From Mesobacillus jeotgali (GTDB lineage Bacteria > Bacillota > Bacilli > Bacillales > Cytobacillaceae): a stretch of DNA of 64,000 nucleotides. The position numbers were made by a program, and so were the translations under genes. Location: the NCBI RefSeq assembly GCF_002874535.1, contig NZ_CP025025.1:2527526-2591525 (forward strand). Reading direction: 5' to 3'. A model generated the notes under the pieces. It had not been told where the DNA came from and did no database searches. It was given only the letters and a program-made list of their open reading frames with translations. Each line of letters opens with the position of its first letter. The first letter of the stretch is position 1. This document shows positions 36,265-43,575 of this stretch, in pieces.

Positions 36265-36714
36265 ATGCATTTCTTTGTACTTAAAAGAAGGACATTATAT
36301 TTTATTGGACTAATCGTTTTCATTGCCATCATCGGTTCTCTTTGGTTAAGCCTAAAGCCTGATGCCACTCCGGCAATAGGTGGACAAAATGAACAAATCC
36401 GCGAAATTCACATGGTGACAGGAGAGTTCAAATCTACCACGGATGATGGCAAGGAAATTGAAGCATACCGATGGGATCCAGGAACGATCTTTTTGGAAAA
36501 AGGAGAAAAGGTTCGTTTGAAGATATTGGGAGTCAACGGAAAAGAACATCCTTTCATCATTGAGGGAACGGATATAAAAGGCGTAGTGAAAAAAGGCGAA
36601 GAAACAGTCGTCCCATTACAGTTTGATAAAGAAGGAACCTACAGGCTGATTTGTCTGACACATCCTTCAGCTGAACATAATGGGCCTATGATCGCCTATA
36701 TCGTTGTTGATTAA
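36265..36714 (+). CDS. Membrane-anchored cupredoxin-domain protein
   Basis: This 149-residue protein has one N-terminal transmembrane helix (10-30). A beta-sandwich follows with copper ligands EHPF (His) and LICLTHPSAEHNGPM (Cys, His, His, Met) near the C-terminus, as in cupredoxins related to cytochrome oxidase subunit II. It would carry electrons or copper outside the membrane. ATG 36265 follows AAGGAGG; GTG 36256 overlaps that site. Confidence 0.8.
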   Translation: MHFFVLKRRTLYFIGLIVFIAIIGSLWLSLKPDATPAIGGQNEQIREIHMVTGEFKSTTDDGKEIEAYRWDPGTIFLEKGEKVRLKILGVNGKEHPFIIEGTDIKGVVKKGEETVVPLQFDKEGTYRLICLTHPSAEHNGPMIAYIVVD

Positions 36715-37206
36715 TCCAAACTTAGTTGCTAGTGAATACAAATTGGATTGAATCACCTATATTCCTACTCTTATGAGAAAAGAGCATGAAAAAACTTAAT
36801 ACCGACATGCAAAAAGGTTATATTTTACGTAAAAATGGCTTTAGGTTTTTAACAACAACCTTTACGAAAACAGCTTTAATTTAAAAGGAGAACAGGATCT
36901 TGCATCCTGTTTTTTCTTTTGGTTACACTTCTGAAATTGACACAAAACATACATAACACTATAAACACCATACTAATTTTCCTGATAGAATTATATACAT
37001 AAAGAAATTCTTATATAACAGCACCAAAAAACCTTCACACAATTATAGAACAGTTTTTAATTTTAGACCCAAAGACAAGACCCAAACACATACCAACATT
37101 GTATTGTTCATGATTTCATAAATATGTCACACTCAATCTGTTATATCCGTAGTATGATAAAAGTGTGATAACTGTTATATAAACATCTACTTAGAGGTGA
37201 ATTTAA
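36715..37206. other. Regulatory region upstream of pflB
   Basis: AACAGGAT/ATCCTGTT followed by a T run (36891-36921) is a terminator. TATGAT at 37153-37158 is a likely -10 for pflB with no -35, and TCACA at 37127-37131 may be half of an Fnr site. The other half (TCATA) matches TGTGA poorly, so Fnr control is only suggested. No credible gene is present. Confidence 0.45.
36891..36921 (+). terminator. Terminator upstream of pflB
   Basis: AACAGGAT and ATCCTGTT are separated by CTTGC and followed by TTTTCTTTT. Confidence 0.75.
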
Positions 37207-39432
37207 ATGGAACAATGGAAAGGCTTTAAAAATGGTGCTTGGCAAGAAGATATCAATGTTAGGGACTTTATTCTAAAAAACTTCTCTGAATATACTGGTG
37301 ATTCCAGTTTCCTTGAAAGTGCAACTGAGGAAACTCTTCAATTATGGCAGCAGGTAATGGAATTAACAAAGCAGGAACGTGACAATGGCGGTGTACTTGA
37401 TATGGATACTAAAGTAGTATCCACCATTACATCCCATGGACCGGGCTATCTTGATCAGACCAAAGAAAAAGTCGTAGGCTTCCAGACCGATAAGCCATTT
37501 AAACGCTCTATGCAGCCTTTTGGCGGCATTCGTATGGCAAAGGCTGCTTGCGAGGCATATGGTTATGAACTGGATAAAGAAGTAGAAAAAATCTTTACTG
37601 ACTTCCGTAAAACACATAACCAGGGTGTATTCGATGTTTATACAAAAGAAATGCTCCAGGCTCGTAAAGCCGGAATCATCACTGGCTTGCCAGATGCTTA
37701 TGGACGCGGCCGCATCATCGGCGACTATCGCCGTGTAGCTCTGTATGGCGTAGATTTCCTGATGGAGCAAAAGAAGAAAGATCATGGAATGACAAGCAGC
37801 GTCATGACTGAGGAAACAATGCGCCTTAGGGAAGAAATATCTGAGCAATACCGTTCATTGAATGAATTGAAGCAACTTGCCCAGAGCTATGGCTATGATA
37901 TTTCCAAGCCGGCATCCAATGCAGTGGAAGCCTTCCAATGGGTCTACTTTGCATACCTTGCAGCAATCAAAGAGCAGAATGGTGCTGCGATGAGTCTTGG
38001 ACGCGTGGCAACATTCCTGGACATCTATATTGAACGTGATCTACAAAATGGAACACTGACTGAAAAAGAAGCACAGGAAATTGTTGACCATTTTGTCATG
38101 AAGCTTCGTCTCGTGAAGTTTGCTCGTACTCCTGACTACAACGAATTATTCAGCGGTGATCCAACATGGGTAACTGAATCAATCGGCGGGATGGCACATA
38201 ACGGCCAATCACTTGTAACGAAGAACTCTTTCCGTTTCCTTCACACACTTGATAATCTGGGACCGGCTCCAGAGCCGAACCTGACTGTGTTATGGTCACC
38301 TGCCCTGCCTGAGAACTTCAAGAAGTATTGCGCTGAGATGTCAATCAAAACGAGCTCTATCCAGTATGAAAATGACGACTTGATGCGCTGTGAGTATGGC
38401 GATGACTACGGAATTGCCTGCTGCGTTTCCGCAATGGAAATCGGTAAGCAGATGCAGTTCTTTGGAGCACGCGCCAACCTGGCGAAAGCTTTGCTTTACG
38501 CGATCAATGGCGGCGTCGATGAAAAACTAAAGATTCAGGTTGCTCCTGCTTTAAGCCCGATCACTTCCGATGTACTTGACTACAAAGAAGTCATGGAAAA
38601 ATTCGATAATGTAATGGAATGGCTTGCCGGCCTTTACATCAATACACTTAATGTCATTCACTATATGCATGATAAATACAGCTACGAAAGAATCGAAATG
38701 GCGCTGCATGATACAGAAGTTTTACGCACAATGGCAACTGGTATTGCTGGATTAAGCGTAGTAGCGGATTCATTGAGCGCAATCAAGCACGCAAAGGTAA
38801 ACGTAATCCGTGACGAAAACGGCATTGCGGTTGACTTTGAGACAGAAGGCGACTTCCCTAAATATGGAAACAACGATGACCGTGTTGACAGCATCGCAGT
38901 AGAGCTTGTGAAAAACTTCATGACAAAGCTGCGCAAGCACCCGACATATCGCAATTCTGTCCATACAATGTCAATCTTAACGATTACTTCTAACGTGGTT
39001 TATGGTAAAAAGACAGGTAATACACCGGATGGAAGACGAGCTGGCGAACCATTCGCGCCAGGTGCTAACCCTATGCATGGCCGCGATACTAAAGGAACAC
39101 TCGCTTCCCTGTCATCTGTAGCAAAGCTTCCATACAACTATGCTATGGACGGAATTTCAAACACATTTTCCATCGTGCCAAAAGCGCTTGGAAAAGATGA
39201 AGACAGCCGTACAAATAACCTAGTTTCCATCCTTGATGGATATGCGATCAAAGACGGTCACCATTTAAACGTAAACGTGTTTAACCGGGAAACTCTGTTA
39301 AATGCAATGGAGCATCCTGAAGAATATCCGCAGCTGACAATCCGTGTATCTGGATATGCAGTAAACTTCATCAAACTCACACGTGAACAGCAGATGGATG
39401 TAATCAACCGTACCTTCCATGAAACAATGTAA
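37207..39432 (+). CDS. pflB: Pyruvate formate-lyase
   Basis: This 741-residue protein has the catalytic cysteine pair in GIACCVSAM (Cys405, Cys406) and the glycyl-radical loop RVSGYAV (Gly716) close to the C-terminus. It converts pyruvate and CoA to acetyl-CoA and formate without oxygen; the radical is destroyed by oxygen. Length and motifs match PflB of Firmicutes. AGAGGTGA is seven to eight bases before ATG 37207. The activating enzyme gene follows after 80 bases with a hairpin between. This is uncommon in strictly respiring Bacillus and indicates mixed-acid fermentation. Confidence 0.95.
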   Translation: MEQWKGFKNGAWQEDINVRDFILKNFSEYTGDSSFLESATEETLQLWQQVMELTKQERDNGGVLDMDTKVVSTITSHGPGYLDQTKEKVVGFQTDKPFKRSMQPFGGIRMAKAACEAYGYELDKEVEKIFTDFRKTHNQGVFDVYTKEMLQARKAGIITGLPDAYGRGRIIGDYRRVALYGVDFLMEQKKKDHGMTSSVMTEETMRLREEISEQYRSLNELKQLAQSYGYDISKPASNAVEAFQWVYFAYLAAIKEQNGAAMSLGRVATFLDIYIERDLQNGTLTEKEAQEIVDHFVMKLRLVKFARTPDYNELFSGDPTWVTESIGGMAHNGQSLVTKNSFRFLHTLDNLGPAPEPNLTVLWSPALPENFKKYCAEMSIKTSSIQYENDDLMRCEYGDDYGIACCVSAMEIGKQMQFFGARANLAKALLYAINGGVDEKLKIQVAPALSPITSDVLDYKEVMEKFDNVMEWLAGLYINTLNVIHYMHDKYSYERIEMALHDTEVLRTMATGIAGLSVVADSLSAIKHAKVNVIRDENGIAVDFETEGDFPKYGNNDDRVDSIAVELVKNFMTKLRKHPTYRNSVHTMSILTITSNVVYGKKTGNTPDGRRAGEPFAPGANPMHGRDTKGTLASLSSVAKLPYNYAMDGISNTFSIVPKALGKDEDSRTNNLVSILDGYAIKDGHHLNVNVFNRETLLNAMEHPEEYPQLTIRVSGYAVNFIKLTREQQMDVINRTFHETM

Positions 39433-39449
39433 ATAATACAAGTGTACCG

Positions 39450-39494
39450 AAACAGGAGTTTCCCTCCTTCCCGATGGCTGGAACTCCTGTTTTA
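39450..39494 (+). terminator. Intercistronic hairpin between pflB and pflA
   Basis: AAACAGGAGTT and AACTCCTGTTT make an 11-bp stem with a 21-base loop, but only four T follow. It probably reduces rather than stops transcription into pflA, or protects the pflB mRNA end. Confidence 0.6.
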
Positions 39495-39512
39495 ATGAAA
39501 GGAGAAATCATC

Positions 39513-40253
39513 ATGATTGGAAACATTCATTCTATTGAAACCTTTGGAACCGTAGACGGACCTGGGATTCGCTATGTCATCTTTACACAGGGGTGCTTGC
39601 TGCGATGCCAGTTTTGCCATAATGCAGACACCTGGGAGATTGGCACAGGCAAACAGATGTCTGTTTCTGAAATCATTGATGATCTGAAAGCCTATCTCCC
39701 TTTTATTGAAGCATCTGGCGGCGGCATCACTGTAAGCGGAGGTGAACCACTTTTACAGATTCCTTTTATAACTGAACTTTTCAAGGAGTGCAAAAAACTA
39801 GGAGTGCACACCACCATTGATTCCTCAGGAGGATGTTATTCAACCGCCCCTCTTTTTCAGGAGCAGCTGGCAGAGCTATTGAATTACACTGACCTGATCC
39901 TATTAGATTTAAAACATATCAATAGAAAAAAACATATCAAACTGACAGGAATGGCCAATGATCACATCTTGGATTTTGCCCGCTTTTTATCTGATCATCA
40001 AGTTCCAATTTGGATTCGCCACGTCCTGGTTCCTGGCGTCACAAATGAAATTGAAGATCTATCCAAATTAGGCGAGTTTATTGGCACTCTGGAAAATGCA
40101 AAAAAGCTTGAGGTTTTGCCGTATCATAAGCTTGGCGTTTATAAATGGGAAGCATTAGGGCTTGAGTATCCACTTAAGGATGTCGAGCCTCCAGCCGACG
40201 ATGAAGTGGAGAATGCATATAAGCTATTGACAGCCCATATTGCAGTGAATTAA
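39513..40253 (+). CDS. pflA: Pyruvate formate-lyase activating enzyme
   Basis: This 246-residue radical-SAM protein has CLLRCQFC (CxxxCxxC, about residue 30) for the 4Fe-4S cluster, SGGEP (about 80) and DLKHIN. It uses S-adenosylmethionine to create the glycyl radical on PflB Gly716. ATG 39513 follows AAAGGAG by seven to eight bases; the frame to 39474 has no site. Confidence 0.93.
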   Translation: MIGNIHSIETFGTVDGPGIRYVIFTQGCLLRCQFCHNADTWEIGTGKQMSVSEIIDDLKAYLPFIEASGGGITVSGGEPLLQIPFITELFKECKKLGVHTTIDSSGGCYSTAPLFQEQLAELLNYTDLILLDLKHINRKKHIKLTGMANDHILDFARFLSDHQVPIWIRHVLVPGVTNEIEDLSKLGEFIGTLENAKKLEVLPYHKLGVYKWEALGLEYPLKDVEPPADDEVENAYKLLTAHIAVN

Positions 40254-40280
40254 CAGCAGGATCCTTGCCTGCTGTTTTTC
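40253..40280 (+). terminator. Terminator of pflBA
   Basis: ACAGCAGG pairs with CCTGCTGT and is followed by TTTT; it touches the pflA stop. Confidence 0.8.
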
Positions 40281-40343
40281 TCTGCATACATTTTGGATAT
40301 ATTTTTAGTATCATAGGGTTAATAGTTTTAGTGGAGGTACATT

Positions 40344-41078
40344 ATGTATCAACTGTTTACAGAAATCAGCAATTTTTTGAGCGGACCATTTTTCACCCTC
40401 GTGAATCAGACTGAACAAATCCCCATATTGGCAAGCTTCCTTTTAGGACTTGTCGGTGCTCTTGCTCCATGCCAGCTGACAGGCAATCTCGGTGCAATCA
40501 CCTACTATGGCAATCGGAGTCTGCAAACAAAAAGCCAGTGGATTGAGATTACATTTTTCATATTGGGGAAAGTATTGGTCTTTACACTGCTAGGACTTGC
40601 AGTCTGGATGGTCGGACAGAGCTTCCAGCAAGTCTTGCCAGGCTTCTTTTCCTGGTTCCGTAAACTGATGGGCCCTCTATTCATCCTGATCGGTCTGTCA
40701 CTTATTGGTCTTTTCGCATTTAATTGGGTCAATCGCCTGACTTCTGTTCTGCCACAATGGAGAGGCAGCGGAAAAACAGGCTCATTTTTAATGGGGGTAA
40801 GCTTTTCAATCGCCTTCTGCCCTACGATGTTCTCCTTATTCTTCTTTACGCTTATGCCAATTGTGCTGAATACATCATACGGAGCAGTCCTGCCTTCTGT
40901 TTTTGCCATCGGCACTTCCATTCCGTTGATTATCTTTGCAGCAATCATTTCATACATCGGCCTGAACGGAACATTGATGAAAAAAGGTCGCAAGCTGGGT
41001 TCAATCGTACAGAAGATTGCTGGGTACATTTTAATCCTCGTTGGAATTTTTGATACAGTCACTTATTGGGGGTTGTGA
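40344..41078 (+). CDS. CcdA/DsbD-like (or TauE/SafE-like) membrane protein
   Basis: This 244-residue protein has six transmembrane helices. GALAPCQLTGNLGAITYYG (about 38-55) and SIAFCPTMFSLFFF (about 155) place two cysteines after Pro or before Pro, as in the thiol-shuttling CcdA/DsbD membrane domain. Database names for this group also include sulfite exporter TauE/SafE family. It may pass electrons to extracytoplasmic thiols for cytochrome or copper protein maturation. ATG 40344 follows GTGGAGG. It is monocistronic. Confidence 0.7.
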   Translation: MYQLFTEISNFLSGPFFTLVNQTEQIPILASFLLGLVGALAPCQLTGNLGAITYYGNRSLQTKSQWIEITFFILGKVLVFTLLGLAVWMVGQSFQQVLPGFFSWFRKLMGPLFILIGLSLIGLFAFNWVNRLTSVLPQWRGSGKTGSFLMGVSFSIAFCPTMFSLFFFTLMPIVLNTSYGAVLPSVFAIGTSIPLIIFAAIISYIGLNGTLMKKGRKLGSIVQKIAGYILILVGIFDTVTYWGL

Positions 41079-41115
41079 ATTTTTCTCACTGAAAAGTTGT
41101 TTATATTACGGCAGT

Positions 41116-41420
41116 TTCTTGACAGCTTTAGCCTCTTATCCTAAAAAGCTGTCACAATAACGAGATTTTCTTGACAGCTTGACCTCCGTATCCGGAATAG
41201 CTGTCACAATAACGGGATTTTCTTGACAGCTTTGACTTCGTAACCTGCAAAGCTGTCACAATAACGGGATTTTCTTGACAGCTTTAGCCTCTTATCCTGA
41301 AAAGCTGTCACAATAACGAGATTTTCTTGACAGCTTGACCTCCGTATCCGGAAAAGCTGTCACAATAACGAGATTTTCTTGACAGCTTTGACTTCTCCGT
41401 ACCCTGAAGCTGTCAAAATA
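41116..41420. repeat. 52-bp tandem array of TGACAGCTT half-sites (six units)
   Basis: Six units start at TTCTTGACAGC (gacagc at 41121, 41173, 41225, 41277, 41329, 41381), exactly 52 bases apart. The reverse half-site AAGCTGTCA lies 26 bases after each TGACAGCTT (for example 41120 and 41146), so half-sites alternate in direction every 26 bases. Units 1/4, 2/5 and 3/6 are most alike, which shows a 156-base duplication. Units are separated by the conserved ACAATAACG[A/G]GATT. The gap 41079-41593 has no gene. Confidence 0.95.
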
Positions 41421-41557
41421 CAAACAGTCTTTAAAGCGTTCCGTAGCTTGCTTTCCGAATTAGAGTAAGACAGAGCAGTTTGCTGCTCAAAAAAGCACTA
41501 AACTTGTGAAATGCAGTGACATATAACTTTGTAATAACCAAATAACATTCTGATATC

Positions 41558-41585
41558 AAAAAGCCATGGACGTCTAGTCCATGGC
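41558..41585 (-). terminator. Terminator of the 106-residue acidic protein gene
   Basis: GCCATGGA and TCCATGGC form the stem, with T on the minus strand. Confidence 0.75.
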
Positions 41586-41593
41586 AATTCGTC

Positions 41594-41914
41594 TTATGCT
41601 ATATTCATATTTTCCTTGTATCCAGGCTCACAGTTGATGCACACTGCTTCGTCGTAATCAACAGTGTTTACATCCTCTGGATTGTACTCGATCCCACATA
41701 GTGGGCACTCTACCATTTCTTCTTCATTATATTCTGCTGCATCTGGTATGGCATCATTGACCTTGAGTTCCCCCGCCCAAACACCGCTAATCGTAGACAT
41801 TTCATTTTCTATATATTCATTCGCTGCTTCTTCTGTTTCCCATACACCATGGTCCCACAGCATTTCGTCAGCATCACCTGAATTAATCATTAGCCCATAT
41901 ACTACTTTTTTCAT
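41594..41914 (-). CDS. Acidic protein with C-terminal zinc ribbon, unknown
   Basis: This 106-residue acidic protein has CPLCGIEYNPEDV and VCINCEPG, a CxxC...CxxC zinc ribbon in the last 40 residues. The first 60 residues are mixed alpha-beta. I do not recognise it. ATG 41914 follows GGGGTGG by seven bases; the longer frame to 41989 has no site. Confidence 0.7.
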   Translation of the reverse strand: MKKVVYGLMINSGDADEMLWDHGVWETEEAANEYIENEMSTISGVWAGELKVNDAIPDAAEYNEEEMVECPLCGIEYNPEDVNTVDYDEAVCINCEPGYKENMNIA

Positions 41915-42039
41915 GATTTGCCACCCCTTTTCGATTTGGGAAGTTTGTTTTATATACATAGCCACTATTCTAATTTTTGAAACCCCCACTATTTGGGAAA
42001 TGAAACTTTCTAAGTTTATTTCCGTATATATTATATAGA

Positions 42040-42068
42040 TTGCTTAGAGTCTATTTTTCAAATATAAT
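42040..42068 (+). promoter_or_regulatory. Sigma-A promoter of the mifM-yidC2 operon
   Basis: TTGCTT, a 17-base spacer and TATAAT end about 28 bases before the upstream ORF start. Confidence 0.6.
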
Positions 42069-42096
42069 ATATCAATGATCGAAAAGAGGTGATGGC

Positions 42097-42384
42097 ATGC
42101 TATTGGAAATATATGCTCAGTCCGTTGATGCAACGGCCGTTTACAGCGCTTATTTGACTTTGCTCATCAGCATGTCGATGTCTGTGTTCTGGTTATACCG
42201 TGACGCCTCTATTCTCCAATCATGTTTATTGCGAATCAGGCTAAAGCCATCCACTTCTGAAGCAGCTTTTAACAATAAAGCTGAACTTGGGTTGAAGTTT
42301 CACCTTCAATTTCTTAAACGAATAAAAATTAAAATTGATCCGGGTGATGAGGACAGTCATTTTTCTCCTTTAGTTAATAACTAG
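42097..42384 (+). CDS. mifM: MifM-like membrane-insertion sensor (leader of yidC2)
   Basis: This 95-residue protein has one transmembrane segment (about 15-37, AYLTLLISMSMSVFWLY), a basic middle and the C-terminal FLKRIKIKIDPGDEDSHF. B. subtilis MifM is also 95 residues, lies directly upstream of yidC2, and stalls the ribosome near its acidic C-terminal DEED when not inserted. Here the acidic DEDSH is at the same relative place, but the arrest sequence is otherwise different. The gene ends 21 bases before yidC2, and its last codons pair with the yidC2 ribosome site. ATG 42097 follows AGAGGTGA. Function is inferred from position, length and RNA structure. Confidence 0.7.
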   Translation: MLLEIYAQSVDATAVYSAYLTLLISMSMSVFWLYRDASILQSCLLRIRLKPSTSEAAFNNKAELGLKFHLQFLKRIKIKIDPGDEDSHFSPLVNN

Positions 42385-42406
42385 ATATATATTAGGAGGA
42401 GAAAAA
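42360..42406 (+). promoter_or_regulatory. Hairpin hiding the yidC2 Shine-Dalgarno
   Basis: TTTTTCTCCT (42360-42369, inside the upstream ORF) is perfectly complementary to AGGAGAAAAA (42397-42406), which holds the yidC2 ribosome site and the first base of its ATG. The loop is 27 bases. A ribosome stalled near codons 88-90 of the upstream ORF would break the stem. Confidence 0.75.
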
Positions 42407-43176
42407 TGAAAAAGCTTTCCACCATGATTATTGTTCCACTTATACCAGCACTTTTAACTGGGTGCCAGGCGTTGACAAGCGAGGGGTCGTTTTTCCAATC
42501 AACATTCATCAACCCCTTCACCTGGCTCATCAAGCTATTCGCCGGCATCACAGGCGAAAGCTACGGTCTGGCGATTATTTTGATTACAGTGCTCATCAGG
42601 CTGGTGTTAATGCCCTTAATGTTAAAACAATACAAAAACCAGCAGAACATGAAAGAAAAGATGGAAGTCCTCAAGCCTGAAATGGATGAGATCCAGAAAA
42701 AAATTAAAGGGACTAAGGATCCGGCTGAGCAAAGAAAATTACAGCAGGAAATGATGGGGCTCTATCAGAAGCATGGCGTAAATCCCCTTTCTGTTGGCTG
42801 TCTGCCGATGCTGGTCCAGATGCCAATTTTGATGGGCCTTTATTATGCGATTAGCGGTTCTGCCGAAATTGCCAGTCACTCCTTTCTCTGGTTCAACCTG
42901 GGACATTCTGATATTTGGATCACGGCAGCTGCCGGGCTGATTTATTACCTGCAGTTTAAGGTCTCGATGTCCAATGTAACGGAGGAACAGAAAAAGCAGA
43001 TGAAGTTCATGGGGCTGCTGTCACCAGTTATGATTGTGATGTTTTCATTAAATGCCCCCTCTGCCCTTCCCCTTTACTGGACAGTTGGCGGGATGTTCTT
43101 GATTATACAAACATTACTGGCAAGAAAGGTATATGCCCAAAAAGAAAGTCCAATTAGGGTTGAGAACCAAGCTTAA
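42406..43176 (+). CDS. yidC2: YidC/Oxa1 membrane insertase, YidC2 type
   Basis: This 256-residue lipoprotein has a lipobox (LTGCQ, about residue 20) and five transmembrane helices. Signature segments are ILITVLIRLVLMPLML with the functional Arg in helix 1, a coiled-coil hairpin (80-120), GCLPMLVQMPILMGLYYAI and PLYWTVGGMFLIIQTLLAR. It inserts proteins into the membrane. As the gene behind a MifM-like ORF, it should be the back-up insertase induced when the main one (SpoIIIJ/YidC1) fails. ATG 42406 follows AGGAGG. Confidence 0.9.
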   Translation: MKKLSTMIIVPLIPALLTGCQALTSEGSFFQSTFINPFTWLIKLFAGITGESYGLAIILITVLIRLVLMPLMLKQYKNQQNMKEKMEVLKPEMDEIQKKIKGTKDPAEQRKLQQEMMGLYQKHGVNPLSVGCLPMLVQMPILMGLYYAISGSAEIASHSFLWFNLGHSDIWITAAAGLIYYLQFKVSMSNVTEEQKKQMKFMGLLSPVMIVMFSLNAPSALPLYWTVGGMFLIIQTLLARKVYAQKESPIRVENQA

Positions 43177-43192
43177 TGTAATAAAGCCTTGG

Positions 43193-43222
43193 GAGTTACT
43201 TAGCTACTCCCCAGGCTTTTTT
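43193..43222 (+). terminator. Terminator of yidC2
   Basis: AAAGCCTTGGGAGT pairs with ACTCCCCAGGCTTT and is followed by TTT. Confidence 0.8.
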
Positions 43223-43237
43223 AGTGGAATTATATGG

Positions 43238-43266
43238 TTGACATCAAACTTTTCGTCAAGTTATAC
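43238..43266 (+). promoter_or_regulatory. Sigma-A promoter of the Vml-type ABC-F gene
   Basis: TTGACA, exactly 17 bases, then TTATAC. This gives a leader of about 300 bases before the coding start. Confidence 0.75.
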
Positions 43267-43288
43267 TTTTAATTAATGATATTTGAAG

Positions 43289-43397
43289 GGAATGGTAAAG
43301 AGCCGATGAAATACTAATCTTATTTTCTGCCCGATTTTTCTAATATGAAAAAACGTGTTGCCCGAAAATAGGATTAGTCTGCTCTTTTAGCCATTCC
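43289..43397 (+). other. Long imperfect inverted repeat in the ABC-F leader
   Basis: The outer arms GGAATGGTAAAGAGC and GCTCTTTTAGCCATTCC and the inner arms ACTAATC and GATTAGT can pair over 109 bases. Inside is an eight-residue frame (43345-43371, MKKRVARK) without a clear ribosome site. Confidence 0.6.
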
Positions 43398-43442
43398 AGT
43401 AAATTTAAACCTGATCAAAGCGTGTTGCCTTATGGGGTAACA

Positions 43443-43475
43443 ATGCTTGTTTTGTGGCGTTTGAATCTATTGTGA
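43443..43475 (+). CDS. Candidate leader peptide MLVLWRLNLL
   Basis: ATG 43443 follows GGGG by five bases. The ten-residue frame stops 11 bases before the attenuator hairpin. A small hairpin (GTTGCC with GGTAAC) can cover its ribosome site. Confidence 0.5.
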   Translation: MLVLWRLNLL

Positions 43476-43486
43476 GTGTATTGCAG

Positions 43487-43518
43487 AACCTTCCGGGTGA
43501 CACCTGGGAGGTTTTTTT
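43487..43518 (+). terminator. Transcription attenuator before the ABC-F gene
   Basis: AACCTTCCGGGT pairs with ACCTGGGAGGTT over 12 base pairs (two G-U) around GAC, then seven T. It ends 57 bases before the start codon, so it must be read through for expression. Confidence 0.8.
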
Positions 43519-43575
43519 GATGGATAAAATACTCACCTTCATTCAATAGTTACAAAACGAAAGGTGGAATTTTTT

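Noticed and set aside
36786-36884. 32-codon ORF before pflB
   Set aside because: No good ribosome site, and part of it is the dispersed AAAACAGCTTTAAT repeat.
37116-37131. Fnr box before pflB
   Set aside because: TCACA is present, but the other half is TCATA rather than TGTGA; too weak to claim.
41116-41420. CRISPR array
   Set aside because: The spacers are not unique; they repeat between units and the whole 52-base unit is conserved. No cas genes are near.
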